Below are positions 18,924-27,773 of a stretch of DNA of 64,000 bases, one piece after another (the stretch's first letter is position 1; each line of letters starts with the position of its first letter). Both the position numbers and the translations under genes were made by a program. This DNA comes from Rhizobium sp. Root483D2 (GTDB taxonomy: Bacteria; Pseudomonadota; Alphaproteobacteria; Rhizobiales; Rhizobiaceae), in assembly GCF_001426685.1 (NCBI RefSeq), contig NZ_LMFB01000013.1, positions 80,478 through 144,477 on the forward strand, read 5' to 3'. The notes beneath the pieces were generated by a model. The model was not told the DNA's origin. It saw nothing but the letters and a program-made list of their open reading frames with translations, and ran no database searches.

Positions 18924-21446
18924 TTATTTCTTGCGCGGCACCTTCGGCACCGTGCTGCCCTTGCGGGGCGGCTCGGCCGCCTTGGCGCTCACCGGTTCGT
19001 CAGCCTTGGTTGTTGCCTTGGCTGCCTTCTTCGGCTTGGCAGGCGCATCGGTCTCAGCGCCGACGCTTTCCAGTTCCTTCAGCTTTGCAGCCTTCGAGGC
19101 CTTCTTGACCGGAGTGACAACCTCCGCCTTCGGCTTGATCCGCGCAGTTTCCGGCACGTAATCGAGCAGCAGGCCCTTGGCGCCATCGGACTTGGTGCCG
19201 ACCGTCACCTTGACAACGCCACCCTTTTTCAGCTTGCCGAAGAGGATCTCGTCGGCCAACGGCTTCTTGATGTGCTCCTGGATGACACGCGCCAGCGGCC
19301 GCGCACCCATCTTTTCATCATAGCCCTTGTCGGACAGCCAAGCGATGGCTTCCGGCTGCAGGTCGAAGGTGACGTTGCGTTCGGCCAGCTGGGTTTCCAG
19401 CTGCATGACGAACTTCTGCACCACCTGGTGGATGACCGGCGTCGGCAGCGAGGCGAACGGAATGACCGCATCGAGACGGTTGCGGAATTCCGGCGTGAAC
19501 AGGCGGTTCAGCGCCTCCACATCGTCGCCTTCCCGCTTGGCAGAGCCGAAGCCGAAGGCAGCCTTTGCCATTTCCGACGCGCCCGCATTGGTCGTCATGA
19601 TCAGGATGACGTTGCGGAAGTCGATCTTCTTGCCGTTATGGTCGGTCAGCGAGCCGTGATCCATGACCTGCAACAGGATGTTGAACAGGTCCGGATGCGC
19701 CTTCTCGATTTCGTCGAGCAGCAGCACGGAGTGCGGATGCTGATCGATACCATCGGTCAAAAGGCCGCCCTGGTCGAAGCCGACATAGCCGGGAGGTGCA
19801 CCGAGCAGCCGCGAGACCGTATGCCGCTCCATATATTCCGACATGTCGAACCGGATCAGCTCGACGCCGAGCGACGCAGCCAGCTGCTTGGCGACTTCCG
19901 TCTTGCCGACACCGGTCGGGCCGGAGAAGACATAGGAGCCGATCGGCTTGTTGGGTTCACGCAGGCCAGCACGCGCCAGCTTGATCGCCGAGGCAAGCGC
20001 CTCGATGGCGAGATCCTGGCCGTAGACGACGGAGCGCAGTTCCTTTTCCAGATTGGCGAGAACGGCCTCGTCATCCTTGGAGACGGATTTCGGCGGAATA
20101 CGGGCCATCGTCGCGATCGTCGCTTCGATTTCCTTCTCGGTGATCAGCTTGCGGCGCTTGCTCACGGGCAAGAGCATCTGAGCTGCACCGGTTTCGTCGA
20201 TCACGTCGATCGCCTTGTCCGGCAGCTTGCGGTCGTTGATATACCGGGCCGACAGCTCGACGGCGGACTTGATGGCCTCGTTCGAGTATTTCAGCTTATG
20301 GTAATCCTCGAAATACGGCTTCAGGCCCTTCATGATCTCGATGGCGTCATCGATAGTCGGTTCGCTGACGTCGATCTTCTGGAACCGGCGCACGAGGGCA
20401 CGGTCCTTTTCGAAGAACTGGCGATATTCCTTATAGGTGGTCGAGCCGATGCAGCGGATCGCGCCCGACGACAGAGCCGGCTTCAACAGGTTGGACGCAT
20501 CCATGGCGCCGCCAGACGTCGCACCGGCACCGATGACGGTGTGGATCTCGTCGATGAACAGCACGGCGCCCGGATATTCCTCAAGCTCCTTGACCACCTG
20601 CTTCAAACGCTCTTCGAAGTCACCGCGGTAACGGGTGCCGGCGAGCAGCGTGCCCATGTCGAGCGAGAAGATCGTCGCGTCCTGCAACGCTTCGGGAACC
20701 TTCTTTTCGACGATGCGCTTGGCCAGACCTTCGGCAATCGCCGTCTTGCCGACGCCGGGGTCGCCCACATAAAGCGGGTTGTTCTTGGAACGGCGGCACA
20801 GGATCTGGATGGTCCGGTTCACCTCCGCATGGCGGCCGATCAGCGGGTCGATCTTGCCGACCTTGGCCTTCTCGTTGAGATTGACGCAATAGGCCGTCAG
20901 CGCATCCTGCTGCTTCTTCGGTCCGCTTTCATCCTGCTCGCGCGATGCCTTCTGTTCGGATTCCGGCTCGTCGGCGCCGCGTGGCGGACGGGCTTCGGAC
21001 GCGCCGGGCCGCTTGCCGATACCGTGCGAAATGAAATTGACCGCGTCGTAGCGGGTCATCTCCTGTTCCTGCAGGAAATAGGCCGCATGGCTCTCGCGTT
21101 CGGCAAAGATCGCGACCAGCACGTTGGCACCGGTCACTTCCTCGCGTCCGGAAGATTGGACATGGATGACGGCGCGCTGGATGACGCGCTGGAAACCCGC
21201 CGTCGGCTTGGAATCCTCATCGTAACCCGTCACCAGGTTGCCGAGTTCGTTATCGACATAATCGGAGACTGTCTTGCGCAATGCGTCGAGATTGACGTTG
21301 CACGCGCCCATGACAGCTGCCGCATCGGCATCGTCGATCAATGCCAACAGGAGGTGCTCCAGGGTCGCATATTCGTGATGGCGCTCATTGGCCAGCGTCA
21401 GAGCCTGGTGCAGGGCTTTTTCAAGGCTTGTTGAAAATGTTGGCAC
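18924..21446 (-). CDS. clpA: ATP-dependent Clp protease ATP-binding subunit ClpA
   Basis: ClpA unfolds substrates, including ClpS-delivered N-degron proteins, for ClpP. The 840-residue protein has an N-domain (to about 145), a charged linker, and two AAA modules. The first has Walker A GDPGVGKTA (228-236) and Walker B VLFIDEIH; the second has GPTGVGKTE (509-517) and LLLDEIEKAHPD. After the usual end of ClpA, around residue 760, comes a roughly 75-residue Lys/Ala/Pro-rich tail (KPKKAAKATTKADEPVSAKA) that the shorter E. coli protein lacks. It starts nine bases after clpS, and a perfect terminator follows it. No clpP is in the window. Confidence 0.96.
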   Translation of the reverse strand: MPTFSTSLEKALHQALTLANERHHEYATLEHLLLALIDDADAAAVMGACNVNLDALRKTVSDYVDNELGNLVTGYDEDSKPTAGFQRVIQRAVIHVQSSGREEVTGANVLVAIFAERESHAAYFLQEQEMTRYDAVNFISHGIGKRPGASEARPPRGADEPESEQKASREQDESGPKKQQDALTAYCVNLNEKAKVGKIDPLIGRHAEVNRTIQILCRRSKNNPLYVGDPGVGKTAIAEGLAKRIVEKKVPEALQDATIFSLDMGTLLAGTRYRGDFEERLKQVVKELEEYPGAVLFIDEIHTVIGAGATSGGAMDASNLLKPALSSGAIRCIGSTTYKEYRQFFEKDRALVRRFQKIDVSEPTIDDAIEIMKGLKPYFEDYHKLKYSNEAIKSAVELSARYINDRKLPDKAIDVIDETGAAQMLLPVSKRRKLITEKEIEATIATMARIPPKSVSKDDEAVLANLEKELRSVVYGQDLAIEALASAIKLARAGLREPNKPIGSYVFSGPTGVGKTEVAKQLAASLGVELIRFDMSEYMERHTVSRLLGAPPGYVGFDQGGLLTDGIDQHPHSVLLLDEIEKAHPDLFNILLQVMDHGSLTDHNGKKIDFRNVILIMTTNAGASEMAKAAFGFGSAKREGDDVEALNRLFTPEFRNRLDAVIPFASLPTPVIHQVVQKFVMQLETQLAERNVTFDLQPEAIAWLSDKGYDEKMGARPLARVIQEHIKKPLADEILFGKLKKGGVVKVTVGTKSDGAKGLLLDYVPETARIKPKAEVVTPVKKASKAAKLKELESVGAETDAPAKPKKAAKATTKADEPVSAKAAEPPRKGSTVPKVPRKK

Positions 21447-21455
21447 GTCAGTTCC

Positions 21456-21809
21456 TCATTTCTTTTCCATGACGCATTGCAGCGGGTGCTGATGCTCGCG
21501 GGCGAAATCCATCACCTGCGTCACTTTGGTTTCGGCAACTTCGTAGGTGAAAACACCGCACTCACCCACGCCGTGATTGTGAACATGCAGCATGATCAAA
21601 GTTGCCGCTTCGCGATCCTTCTGGAAGAAACGCTCCAGAATATGGATCACGAATTCCATCGGCGTATAGTCGTCGTTGAGAAGCAGGACGCGATAAAGGC
21701 TCGGCTTCTTGGTCTTCGGCTGCGTCCGCGTGATGACGGACGTGCCGCGATTGGCGTTGCCCCCATCCCCGTCGCTGTCTTTTTGCATCCGGACCGGCAT
21801 GGCGATCAT
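21456..21809 (-). CDS. clpS: Clp protease adaptor ClpS
   Basis: ClpS binds N-terminal destabilising residues and hands the proteins to ClpA. The 117-residue protein has a disordered N-terminal tail, then [17 protein letters not shown], the substrate-pocket signature with the acidic NDD. It also has [17 protein letters not shown], the ClpA-contacting region. Alternative in-frame ATG codons lie at 21800 and 21788, so the exact start within the tail is uncertain. clpA follows nine bases later, so adaptor and unfoldase are made together. Confidence 0.95.
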   Translation of the reverse strand: MIAMPVRMQKDSDGDGGNANRGTSVITRTQPKTKKPSLYRVLLLNDDYTPMEFVIHILERFFQKDREAATLIMLHVHNHGVGECGVFTYEVAETKVTQVMDFAREHQHPLQCVMEKK

Positions 21810-22004
21810 TCTACTTCATTCCCTTGTCCAGCCGCAAACGCTTGGGAGATATTTGCGACCTGTTCGTGACACTTAATCTAGTGGTTCTTTTTCAGATTTT
21901 AAGGCTGTTCGTCTGCACTGCAATCACATTTGCGTCGTCAAGCACAAGATTGATCACTTTCTTGCAGCCGCCTATCGCCAATACAGCCGTTTAGACAACA
22001 AAAA

Positions 22005-22030
22005 ACCGGCCGCAGAAAGTGGGGCCGGCT
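22005..22030 (-). terminator. Terminator of the phasin gene
   Basis: GC-rich stem CCGGCC (22006-22011) with GGCCGG (22023-22028) and an eleven-base loop, followed on the minus strand by TTTTTT. It lies about 30 bases after the phasin stop. Confidence 0.82.
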
Positions 22031-22058
22031 TTTCAATGCTCAAACTGTGCAGTTTGCC

Positions 22059-22412
22059 TTAGGCGGCGACGGCAGCCTTGGCAGCAGCCGTTGCCTTGGC
22101 AACCGGCGCTTCGTAGGGCTTGTAAGCGCCCTTGGCCAGATCGGCATACAATTCGCCGATCTTGGTGGCTTCGGCGATATAGCTTTCGTATGCGCTCTTC
22201 ACGTAGCTCGTCTGCAGCTCGAAAGCAGCTTCGATGCTCTTGACCGAGCTGATCTTCTCGATATGGGCAACGTTGTTTTCAAAGGCCTTCTTGGAGTAGT
22301 CGGCAGCTTCGGTGGCGATAGCCTGGAAAGCCTTGGTCACGGACGCATAGCTTTTCAGGATCGTGTCCAGCGATTCCTTGCTCTGTTTATTTGCATCTTC
22401 GAAATTGAACAT
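22059..22412 (-). CDS. Phasin-family protein
   Basis: Phasins coat polyhydroxyalkanoate granules or act as small amphipathic coiled-coil proteins. The 117-residue product starts MFNFEDANKQSKESLDTILK. It is almost entirely helical (ATEAADYSKKAFENNVAHIEK) and ends in an Ala/Lys-rich tail (VAKATAAAKAAVAA), as phasins do. AAAGGAG sits at good spacing before the ATG at 22412; the longer frame adds a Cys/His-rich leader with no support. It is monocistronic with its own terminator. No PHA synthase gene is in the window. Confidence 0.85.
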   Translation of the reverse strand: MFNFEDANKQSKESLDTILKSYASVTKAFQAIATEAADYSKKAFENNVAHIEKISSVKSIEAAFELQTSYVKSAYESYIAEATKIGELYADLAKGAYKPYEAPVAKATAAAKAAVAA

Positions 22413-22587
22413 CAGACTGCTCCTTTTGTGACGCTCGCAATGGCAATATTTTATGTGCACTGCACAATAAAGTCAAATATGGACGTGCAGCGCAATAAAA
22501 CGCTGTGATTGCAACATCTTGATGAAAATCAGAGCAAACCGGAGCGTTTTTGCCGCGAAAATAAACGAAATCGTGAATTCGACAAAA

Positions 22588-22614
22588 AACCCGGCCTGAA
22601 ATCAGCGCCGGGTT
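22588..22614 (-). terminator. Terminator of the DUF3126 gene
   Basis: Perfect 8-bp stem AACCCGGC (22588-22595) / GCCGGGTT (22607-22614), followed on the minus strand by six T. It lies about 30 bases after the DUF3126 stop. Confidence 0.85.
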
Positions 22615-22644
22615 CAAGTCGTCAACACAATCAGAACGCGTGAA

Positions 22645-22848
22645 TTAAAGGTCGATGTCGAGAATTGCCATCGAGAAGCTGTAGGACAATTCGCCGTCTT
22701 CCTCATCGCGGAAGATGACGCCCAAGAACTCGTCGCCGAGGTAAACCTCAGCGGATTCATCCTTTTTCGGCCGTGCCTTGATGACCATTCCCTGATTGAA
22801 CGTGCGCTTGAAATAGGCTTCGAGCTTTTTGATTTCTTCCGGCTTCAC
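22645..22848 (-). CDS. DUF3126 family protein
   Basis: A 67-residue protein of a small alphaproteobacterial family with no assigned function. It reads VKPEEIKKLEAYFKRTFNQG, then a compact beta-rich part with EVYLGDEFLGVIFRDEEDG. I chose the GTG at 22848 because GGAG lies seven bases before it and family members start at this point. A second GTG at 22890 would add 14 residues (RKAAQIKLPWRKD) but has a poorer ribosome site. It follows cysE at about 95 bases and may share its transcript. Confidence 0.8.
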   Translation of the reverse strand: MKPEEIKKLEAYFKRTFNQGMVIKARPKKDESAEVYLGDEFLGVIFRDEEDGELSYSFSMAILDIDL

Positions 22849-22944
22849 GTCTTTTCTCCATGGCAGTTTGATTTGCGCCGCTTTTCGCACAGAGCTTCAA
22901 TGGGTGTAAACCCCTGGCTGGCGGCCATGCGGCAAATCACACGT

Positions 22945-23772
22945 TCAGATTTCGAAGGAAACCAGCAGCTGGTCCATGGAACGGGATGGTTCCGAACAGC
23001 CGGCCTCGCCCACCACGCGGGCAGGAACGCCAGCGACCGTGGTCTTGGACGGGACTTCCTTGAGCACGACGGAGCCTGCGGCCACCCGCGAGCAATTTCC
23101 GATATGGATATTGCCGAGAATTTTTGCGCCGGCACCAATCAACACGCCATTGCCGATCTTCGGATGACGGTCGCTGCCCTCCTTGCCGGTGCCGCCGAGC
23201 GTCACACCGTGGAGAATGGAGACATTGTCGCCGATCACGGCGGTTTCGCCAACGACGAGCCCAGTCGCATGATCCAGGAAAATACCCTTGCCGATGCGCG
23301 CCGCAGGGTTGATGTCGGTCTGGAAAACCGACGAAGAGCGGCTTTGCAGATAGAGCGCAAAATCGCGGCGGCCGCGGTTCATCAGCCAATGCGCGAGACG
23401 ATGGGTCTGGATGGCGTGGAAACCCTTGAAATACAGGATTGCCTCCAGAAAACGCGTGCAGGCCGGATCGCGATCATAGACGGCCTGAATATCGACACGC
23501 AGGATGCTGCCCCATTCCGGCCAGTCCTCGAGCATTTCGGAAAAAGTCTGGCGCAGGAGATTGGCCTGAAGATCGGGATGATCGAGACGCTCGCAGATGC
23601 GGTAGATGACGCTGTCTTCAAGCGAGCGCTGATTGATGATGACGGAATACAGGAATGCAGCCAGCAAGGGATCCTGCTGGGCAGCGATCCGCGCCTCTTC
23701 CTGCAGACTATCCCAGATCGGATCCATGATCTTCACGGTTTCGCTCTGGCGTATGTCAGTCCTGGCGACCAT
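22945..23772 (-). CDS. cysE: Serine O-acetyltransferase
   Basis: CysE acetylates L-serine to O-acetylserine, the carbon acceptor for sulfide in cysteine synthesis. The 275-residue protein has the N-terminal helical domain (DPIWDSLQEEARIAAQQDP), then hexapeptide repeats with IGKGIFLDHATGLVVGETA and HGVTLGGTGKEGSDRHPKIG, which carry the active-site histidines. It ends with a flexible tail (SMDQLLVSFEI) of the kind used in feedback inhibition and cysteine synthase binding. The ATG at 23772 has AAGGAG seven bases before it; the GTG at 23778 is too close to that site. Its product pathway meets the cysG-cysI operon at 44-48 kb. Confidence 0.95.
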   Translation of the reverse strand: MVARTDIRQSETVKIMDPIWDSLQEEARIAAQQDPLLAAFLYSVIINQRSLEDSVIYRICERLDHPDLQANLLRQTFSEMLEDWPEWGSILRVDIQAVYDRDPACTRFLEAILYFKGFHAIQTHRLAHWLMNRGRRDFALYLQSRSSSVFQTDINPAARIGKGIFLDHATGLVVGETAVIGDNVSILHGVTLGGTGKEGSDRHPKIGNGVLIGAGAKILGNIHIGNCSRVAAGSVVLKEVPSKTTVAGVPARVVGEAGCSEPSRSMDQLLVSFEI

Positions 23773-23874
23773 CGCCACTCTCCTTCGTCGTCCGTCTGTC
23801 CATCAGGTATAGGCCAAATCGCACGGGATATAAATGGCCGCCCGGAAATAGACGCTTAAAACGCTGATCCAGCG

Positions 23875-24660
23875 CTACGCTTGCCCGACCTTGGCCCAAA
23901 ACTCAAGCGCCGCCTTTTTGAAGACCCTGTCGCCGACGGCCAGCATGTGATCGCGGCCGGGAATATCGAGAGCCACGGCATCGGGGATAAGGGCTGCCAG
24001 TTCCTGCGCGGAACCGGCAATATCGTCCTTGGTGCCAACGGCGACCAGGACGGGAACAGCGATACGGCCCATATCCTCGACGGACAAGAGGTCGCGCGAG
24101 GTCGAGATGCAGGCAGCGAGCGCCTTGCGGTCGCTCTTCGTCTGGTCGGCAAAGGCGCGAAACATCCGCCCCCGCTCATGGGTCACCACATCGAGCGACG
24201 GCGCGTTCAAAGCATCGGCTATCGGATCCCAGTCTCCAACCCCGGTGACCATGCCGATACCAAGCCCGCCGAGGACGAGCGAGCGCACGCGATTGGGATG
24301 CGCAAGCGTCAGGAATGCCGAAATGCGGGCTCCCATCGAATAACCCATCACATGCGCCTCGGCGATACCGAGGTGATCGAGCAGCGCCACGGCGTCTCCT
24401 GCCATCGACTGCGGATGATAGACGGACGGGTCATGCGGCTTTCCGCTGGCGCCATGGCCGCGATTGTCGAGTGCAATCACCCGGTATCCCGCATCGCCCA
24501 GCGTCTTCAGCCAGCCCGGAAAGACCCAGTTCACATTGGCGCTGGAGGCAAATCCATGGATCAGCAGGATGGGATCACCGGACGGATCGCCCTCGTCGAA
24601 ATAGGCGATCGGCAGGCCGTCATGGGTAAAGGTGGAAAAAGCGGGCGGGTTCAGATCCAT
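23875..24660 (-). CDS. Alpha/beta-fold hydrolase
   Basis: A 261-residue alpha/beta hydrolase of unknown substrate. It has the oxyanion-type motif ILLIHGFASSANVNW, the segment VIALDNRGHGASGKP, the nucleophile elbow GYSMGA, an acid in VGTKDDIAG, and the catalytic histidine in GRDHMLAVGD. No signal peptide is seen from the chosen ATG at 24660. The longer frame to 24771 carries no family residues. It stands alone between cysE and a divergent zinc-finger gene. Confidence 0.85.
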   Translation of the reverse strand: MDLNPPAFSTFTHDGLPIAYFDEGDPSGDPILLIHGFASSANVNWVFPGWLKTLGDAGYRVIALDNRGHGASGKPHDPSVYHPQSMAGDAVALLDHLGIAEAHVMGYSMGARISAFLTLAHPNRVRSLVLGGLGIGMVTGVGDWDPIADALNAPSLDVVTHERGRMFRAFADQTKSDRKALAACISTSRDLLSVEDMGRIAVPVLVAVGTKDDIAGSAQELAALIPDAVALDIPGRDHMLAVGDRVFKKAALEFWAKVGQA

Positions 24661-24825
24661 GGCATGCGTCCTGTTTTTCTGCGACCCTATGACAGCGGCG
24701 GCACCGCGAAAACCCCGCAACGCCAAAAAACCCGCAGGCGCGGCATCTTTGCCGCTACACTTTTGACGCAAAGCTTTCTATGGTGCGGCCGAATTCGACT
24801 ATTCTTCTACATGACGGAGCATGAC

Positions 24826-25071
24826 ATGGCCGGGCACGGTATTTCCCACTTTCAAAACGATGGCGGCCACGCGGTGATCGAGGTCGGCGTCAAGGAATTC
24901 ATGTGCACGGGTGCCTCTGTGCCGTTCGATCATCCGCATATCTATATCGACATGGGCGACGACAACGAAAAAGTCTGTTCCTACTGCTCGACGCTCTACC
25001 GCTACAACGCCAAGCTCCATGCGGACCAGACGGTCCCGGACGGCTGCACGTTCAATGCCAAGGCGGCGTAA
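24826..25071 (+). CDS. Zinc-finger (CHCC-type) domain protein
   Basis: An 81-residue protein with the zf-CHCC pattern: a cysteine in EFMCTGASVPFDHPHIYIDMG, a histidine in DHPH, and the pair in VCSYCSTLY. This family includes the NDUFS6-like proteins tied to respiratory complex I in mitochondria and alphaproteobacteria. I start it at the ATG at 24826 because GGAG lies six bases upstream. The ATG five codons earlier (24811) has no ribosome site. The flavin monooxygenase gene follows after 18 bases. Actual partner unknown. Confidence 0.8.
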   Translation: MAGHGISHFQNDGGHAVIEVGVKEFMCTGASVPFDHPHIYIDMGDDNEKVCSYCSTLYRYNAKLHADQTVPDGCTFNAKAA

Positions 25072-25089
25072 GCTGCAAACGCTCCCGGC

Positions 25090-26235
25090 ATGACGCGGCC
25101 CGTTGCGATCGTTGGCGCCGGCATAGCCGGGCTGACGGCGGCCCTCAGTTTTGCCCGCAAAGGCATGGAAACCGACATTTTTGAACGTACCAGCGTTCTC
25201 AGCGAGGCCGGTGCCGGGCTGCAGCTCTCGCCGAATGCAACACGGATTCTTGCCAGGCTCGGGCTGCTCCCGGCGTTGGAAAGCCTCTGGAGCGAACCGC
25301 AGGCGATCACGCTGGCGAGCGGCGTATCACTGCGCACGATCGCGTCCGTTCCCTCCGGCCCATTCGCACGCAGCCGCTGGCAATCACCCTATGGCGTCCT
25401 TCACAGGGCCGATCTGCAAAAGACCCTGCTGGATGCCGTCAATGCCAATCCGCTTTGCCATCTTCATCTCGGCACGCAGATCGGGGATGCCGATCACGGT
25501 CGGATAATTGGCAGCGAACCATGTCTTGTGGTGGGCGCCGATGGTGTCTGGTCACAGGTGAGAAAGCAGATAGAAGGCGGTGGAAAATCGATCTTTTCCG
25601 GCAATGTCGCCTGGCGCTTCACGCTCAGTGAGGAGGAGGCCCCGGCGTTCTTTGACAGAACCAAGATCACGGCCTTTCTCGGCAGCGGCTCGCATCTGGT
25701 CGTCTACCCCTTGCAGCGCTCCAGCCGTTTCAATGTGGTTGCCATTACCAACGGCGCTGATCCCGGACAATCATGGGACAGCACCCTGCCCTTGGACCAC
25801 AGCCGCGAACGCTTGCTGAAAGCATTTTCCGGCTGGCATCGTCAGATCACCGATTTGCTGCGGCAGGCCGTCGAGCCGACGATCTGGCCGCTGCATGACG
25901 TGACTGACGGCGCCTGGCACCAAGGCGAAAACAGTGTCGTGATCGGCGACGCCGCCCATGCGATGATGCCCTTTGCTGCGCAAGGTGCGGCGATGGCGAT
26001 CGAGGACGGGTTTGAGCTCGCATCGTTCGTGGCAGCTGGAAAGCCGCTGAGCGCCTTTGCCGATCACCGCAAAGGCCGGGTGGCGCGCGTCCGCTCGCGT
26101 GGCGCCTTCAACCGTTTTGCCTATCACGCCCGCGGCCCGGTGCGGCTCGGGCGCGATATCGTCCTCTCGCTGCGGCGGCCGGAAAGCCTGGCCGCCGATT
26201 TCGACTGGCTTTATGGGTACGAGCCGAAGGACTGA
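25090..26235 (+). CDS. FAD-dependent monooxygenase (PHBH/salicylate hydroxylase-like)
   Basis: A 381-residue group A flavoprotein monooxygenase. It has the dinucleotide-binding motif VGAGIAGLTAAL (residues 8-19), an arginine-bearing YGVLHRADLQKTLLDA segment, and the FAD ribityl motif VVIGDAAHAMMPFAAQGAAMAIEDG late in the chain. These three fingerprints define the family of aromatic-ring hydroxylases. No substrate-specific residues can be assigned by eye, and no aromatic catabolic genes are nearby. It ends three bases before the convergent cystathionine beta-lyase gene. Confidence 0.85.
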   Translation: MTRPVAIVGAGIAGLTAALSFARKGMETDIFERTSVLSEAGAGLQLSPNATRILARLGLLPALESLWSEPQAITLASGVSLRTIASVPSGPFARSRWQSPYGVLHRADLQKTLLDAVNANPLCHLHLGTQIGDADHGRIIGSEPCLVVGADGVWSQVRKQIEGGGKSIFSGNVAWRFTLSEEEAPAFFDRTKITAFLGSGSHLVVYPLQRSSRFNVVAITNGADPGQSWDSTLPLDHSRERLLKAFSGWHRQITDLLRQAVEPTIWPLHDVTDGAWHQGENSVVIGDAAHAMMPFAAQGAAMAIEDGFELASFVAAGKPLSAFADHRKGRVARVRSRGAFNRFAYHARGPVRLGRDIVLSLRRPESLAADFDWLYGYEPKD

Positions 26236-26238
26236 ACG

Positions 26239-27429
26239 TCAGACGGCCTTTGCGGCCGCAAACCCGGCTTCGATGTCCTTGCGCAAATCCGCAACATCCT
26301 CAAGGCCGATCTGCAGCCGGATGACCGGACCTTCGGCTGGCGCCTTGCAGACTTTGCGATCGGACAGACCGACATGCACGGCCAAGCTCTCATACCCACC
26401 CCAGGACCAGCCGAGGCCGAAGATCGACAGCGCGTCGAGGAAGGCATGCGCCTTCGGCTTGAACTGATCAGCACTTTCAGCCTTGAGTACGACGGAGAAG
26501 ATACCGCTTGATCCGGTAAAATCCCGTTTCCACAGGTCATGACCGGGAAAGCCCGGCAAGGCCGGGTGCAACACGCGGGCGACATCGTCGCGCTCTTCCA
26601 GCCAGCGGGCAATATTGAGCGCGCTTTCCTGATGGCGCTCCAGCCGGATGCCCATCGTGCGCAAGCCGCGCAAAATCTGGTAGCTGTCATCGGGCGAGCC
26701 GCAGAGGCCGAGTGCGCCATGGGTTTCGAGCAACTGCTCCCAATGGGCCGCATTGGCAGAGATCGTGCCCATGAGAATATCGGAATGACCCGACGGGTAT
26801 TTGGTCGCCGCATGGATCGATATATCGACACCGTGATCCAGCGGCTTGAAATAAAGCGGCGTTGCCCAGGTATTGTCCATCGTTACCACGCAGCCATGGC
26901 GATGCGCGACAGCCGATATCGCGCGAATATCCTGCATTTCGAATGTGTTGGACCCCGGCGCTTCGGTATGGACAAGCTTGGTATTCGACTTAATCAGGCT
27001 TTCGATACCGGCCCCAATCATCGGGTCGTAATATTCGACGGTGACGCCGAGCCGCGTCAGCATGGTGTCGCAGAAATGCCGGGTCGGGAAATAGACCGAA
27101 TCGACGATCAGCGCATGATCGCCCGCCGACAGGAAAGCCAAGAACGGCACGGTGACGGCGGCGAGCCCGGACGGGACAAGAACAGTGCCGGCCGAACCCT
27201 CAAGCGCATCGATCGCCTCACACAAAGCATCGGTGGTCGGCGTTCCCCGTGTTCCGTAGGTGTATTTCTGCGCCTTGGTTTCCATGGCTTTTGCATTGGG
27301 AAACAACACAGTGGACGCGTGTACGACAGGCGGATTGACGAACCCATGAAATTCGAAGGGCGAATTGCCGATATGCGACAGCTTCGTGTTCACGCCGGCG
27401 CCGGCGAGGAAATCATTCTTGTCATTCAT
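26239..27429 (-). CDS. metC: Cystathionine beta-lyase
   Basis: MetC cleaves cystathionine to homocysteine, pyruvate and ammonia in methionine synthesis. The 396-residue Cys/Met-metabolism PLP enzyme has KYTYGTRGTPTTDALCEAI and VLVPSGLAAVTVPFLA. It then has MDNTWATPLYFKPLDHGVDI and the PLP-lysine motif HAATKYPSGHSD. The ending with SWGGYESLAVH fits the beta-lyase branch. The gene is monocistronic and divergent from aapJ. Cystathionine gamma-synthase-type activity cannot be excluded from sequence alone. Confidence 0.88.
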   Translation of the reverse strand: MNDKNDFLAGAGVNTKLSHIGNSPFEFHGFVNPPVVHASTVLFPNAKAMETKAQKYTYGTRGTPTTDALCEAIDALEGSAGTVLVPSGLAAVTVPFLAFLSAGDHALIVDSVYFPTRHFCDTMLTRLGVTVEYYDPMIGAGIESLIKSNTKLVHTEAPGSNTFEMQDIRAISAVAHRHGCVVTMDNTWATPLYFKPLDHGVDISIHAATKYPSGHSDILMGTISANAAHWEQLLETHGALGLCGSPDDSYQILRGLRTMGIRLERHQESALNIARWLEERDDVARVLHPALPGFPGHDLWKRDFTGSSGIFSVVLKAESADQFKPKAHAFLDALSIFGLGWSWGGYESLAVHVGLSDRKVCKAPAEGPVIRLQIGLEDVADLRKDIEAGFAAAKAV

Positions 27430-27773
27430 GGAAAGGTCCGCTTGTGAAATTTCATGTCCCGTCCCTTCTCAGCCCAGCGGGCCGGAGGGTCAAGAGACTT
27501 CGCCTGCAGTTAGCGGGCGTAAATGCGGAAAACTGCGGATATGAAAGTTTTTTGAACATAAAACTGCACCAAACCGTCAAAAACTGCCTAAACATGCGGC
27601 GCAATCAACGTTTCTGGTGGCGCAGCCCGGAAAATCGGCAACGTGTCTTGACCCTGCGCTGTTTTGAGCATGAGATAGACAATACTCGCGCCAGGAGGGT
27701 GGCGGGGGCCGTTGCTGCATCCAAGCGCAGCCTGCGGGACAAGAACAAAGACAACAGAAAAAGGTTCTAAAAA
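27430..27773. promoter_or_regulatory. Divergent control region metC / aapJ
   Basis: 344 bases without a gene between divergent metC and aapJ. The centre (about 27530-27610) is AT-richer than the flanks. A CTTGAC at 27647-27652 followed 17 bases later by a poor -10 could be part of an aapJ promoter, and AAAGG precedes the aapJ ATG. In rhizobia the aap operon responds to nitrogen control, but I see no clear NtrC or sigma-54 (GG-N10-GC) site. No riboswitch was recognised upstream of metC. Confidence 0.35.

Noticed and set aside
18807-21434. 875-codon open frame on the plus strand opposite clpA
   Set aside because: It mirrors the clpA codons, has the low-complexity look of antisense translation in GC-rich DNA, and shows no domain. 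clpA and its terminator explain the region.
22849-22890. Longer start for the DUF3126 protein
   Set aside because: The upstream start is also a GTG but with a poorer ribosome site, and family members start at the inner position.
27430-27520. SAM riboswitch upstream of metC
   Set aside because: No SAM-I or SAM-II core could be traced on the minus strand.
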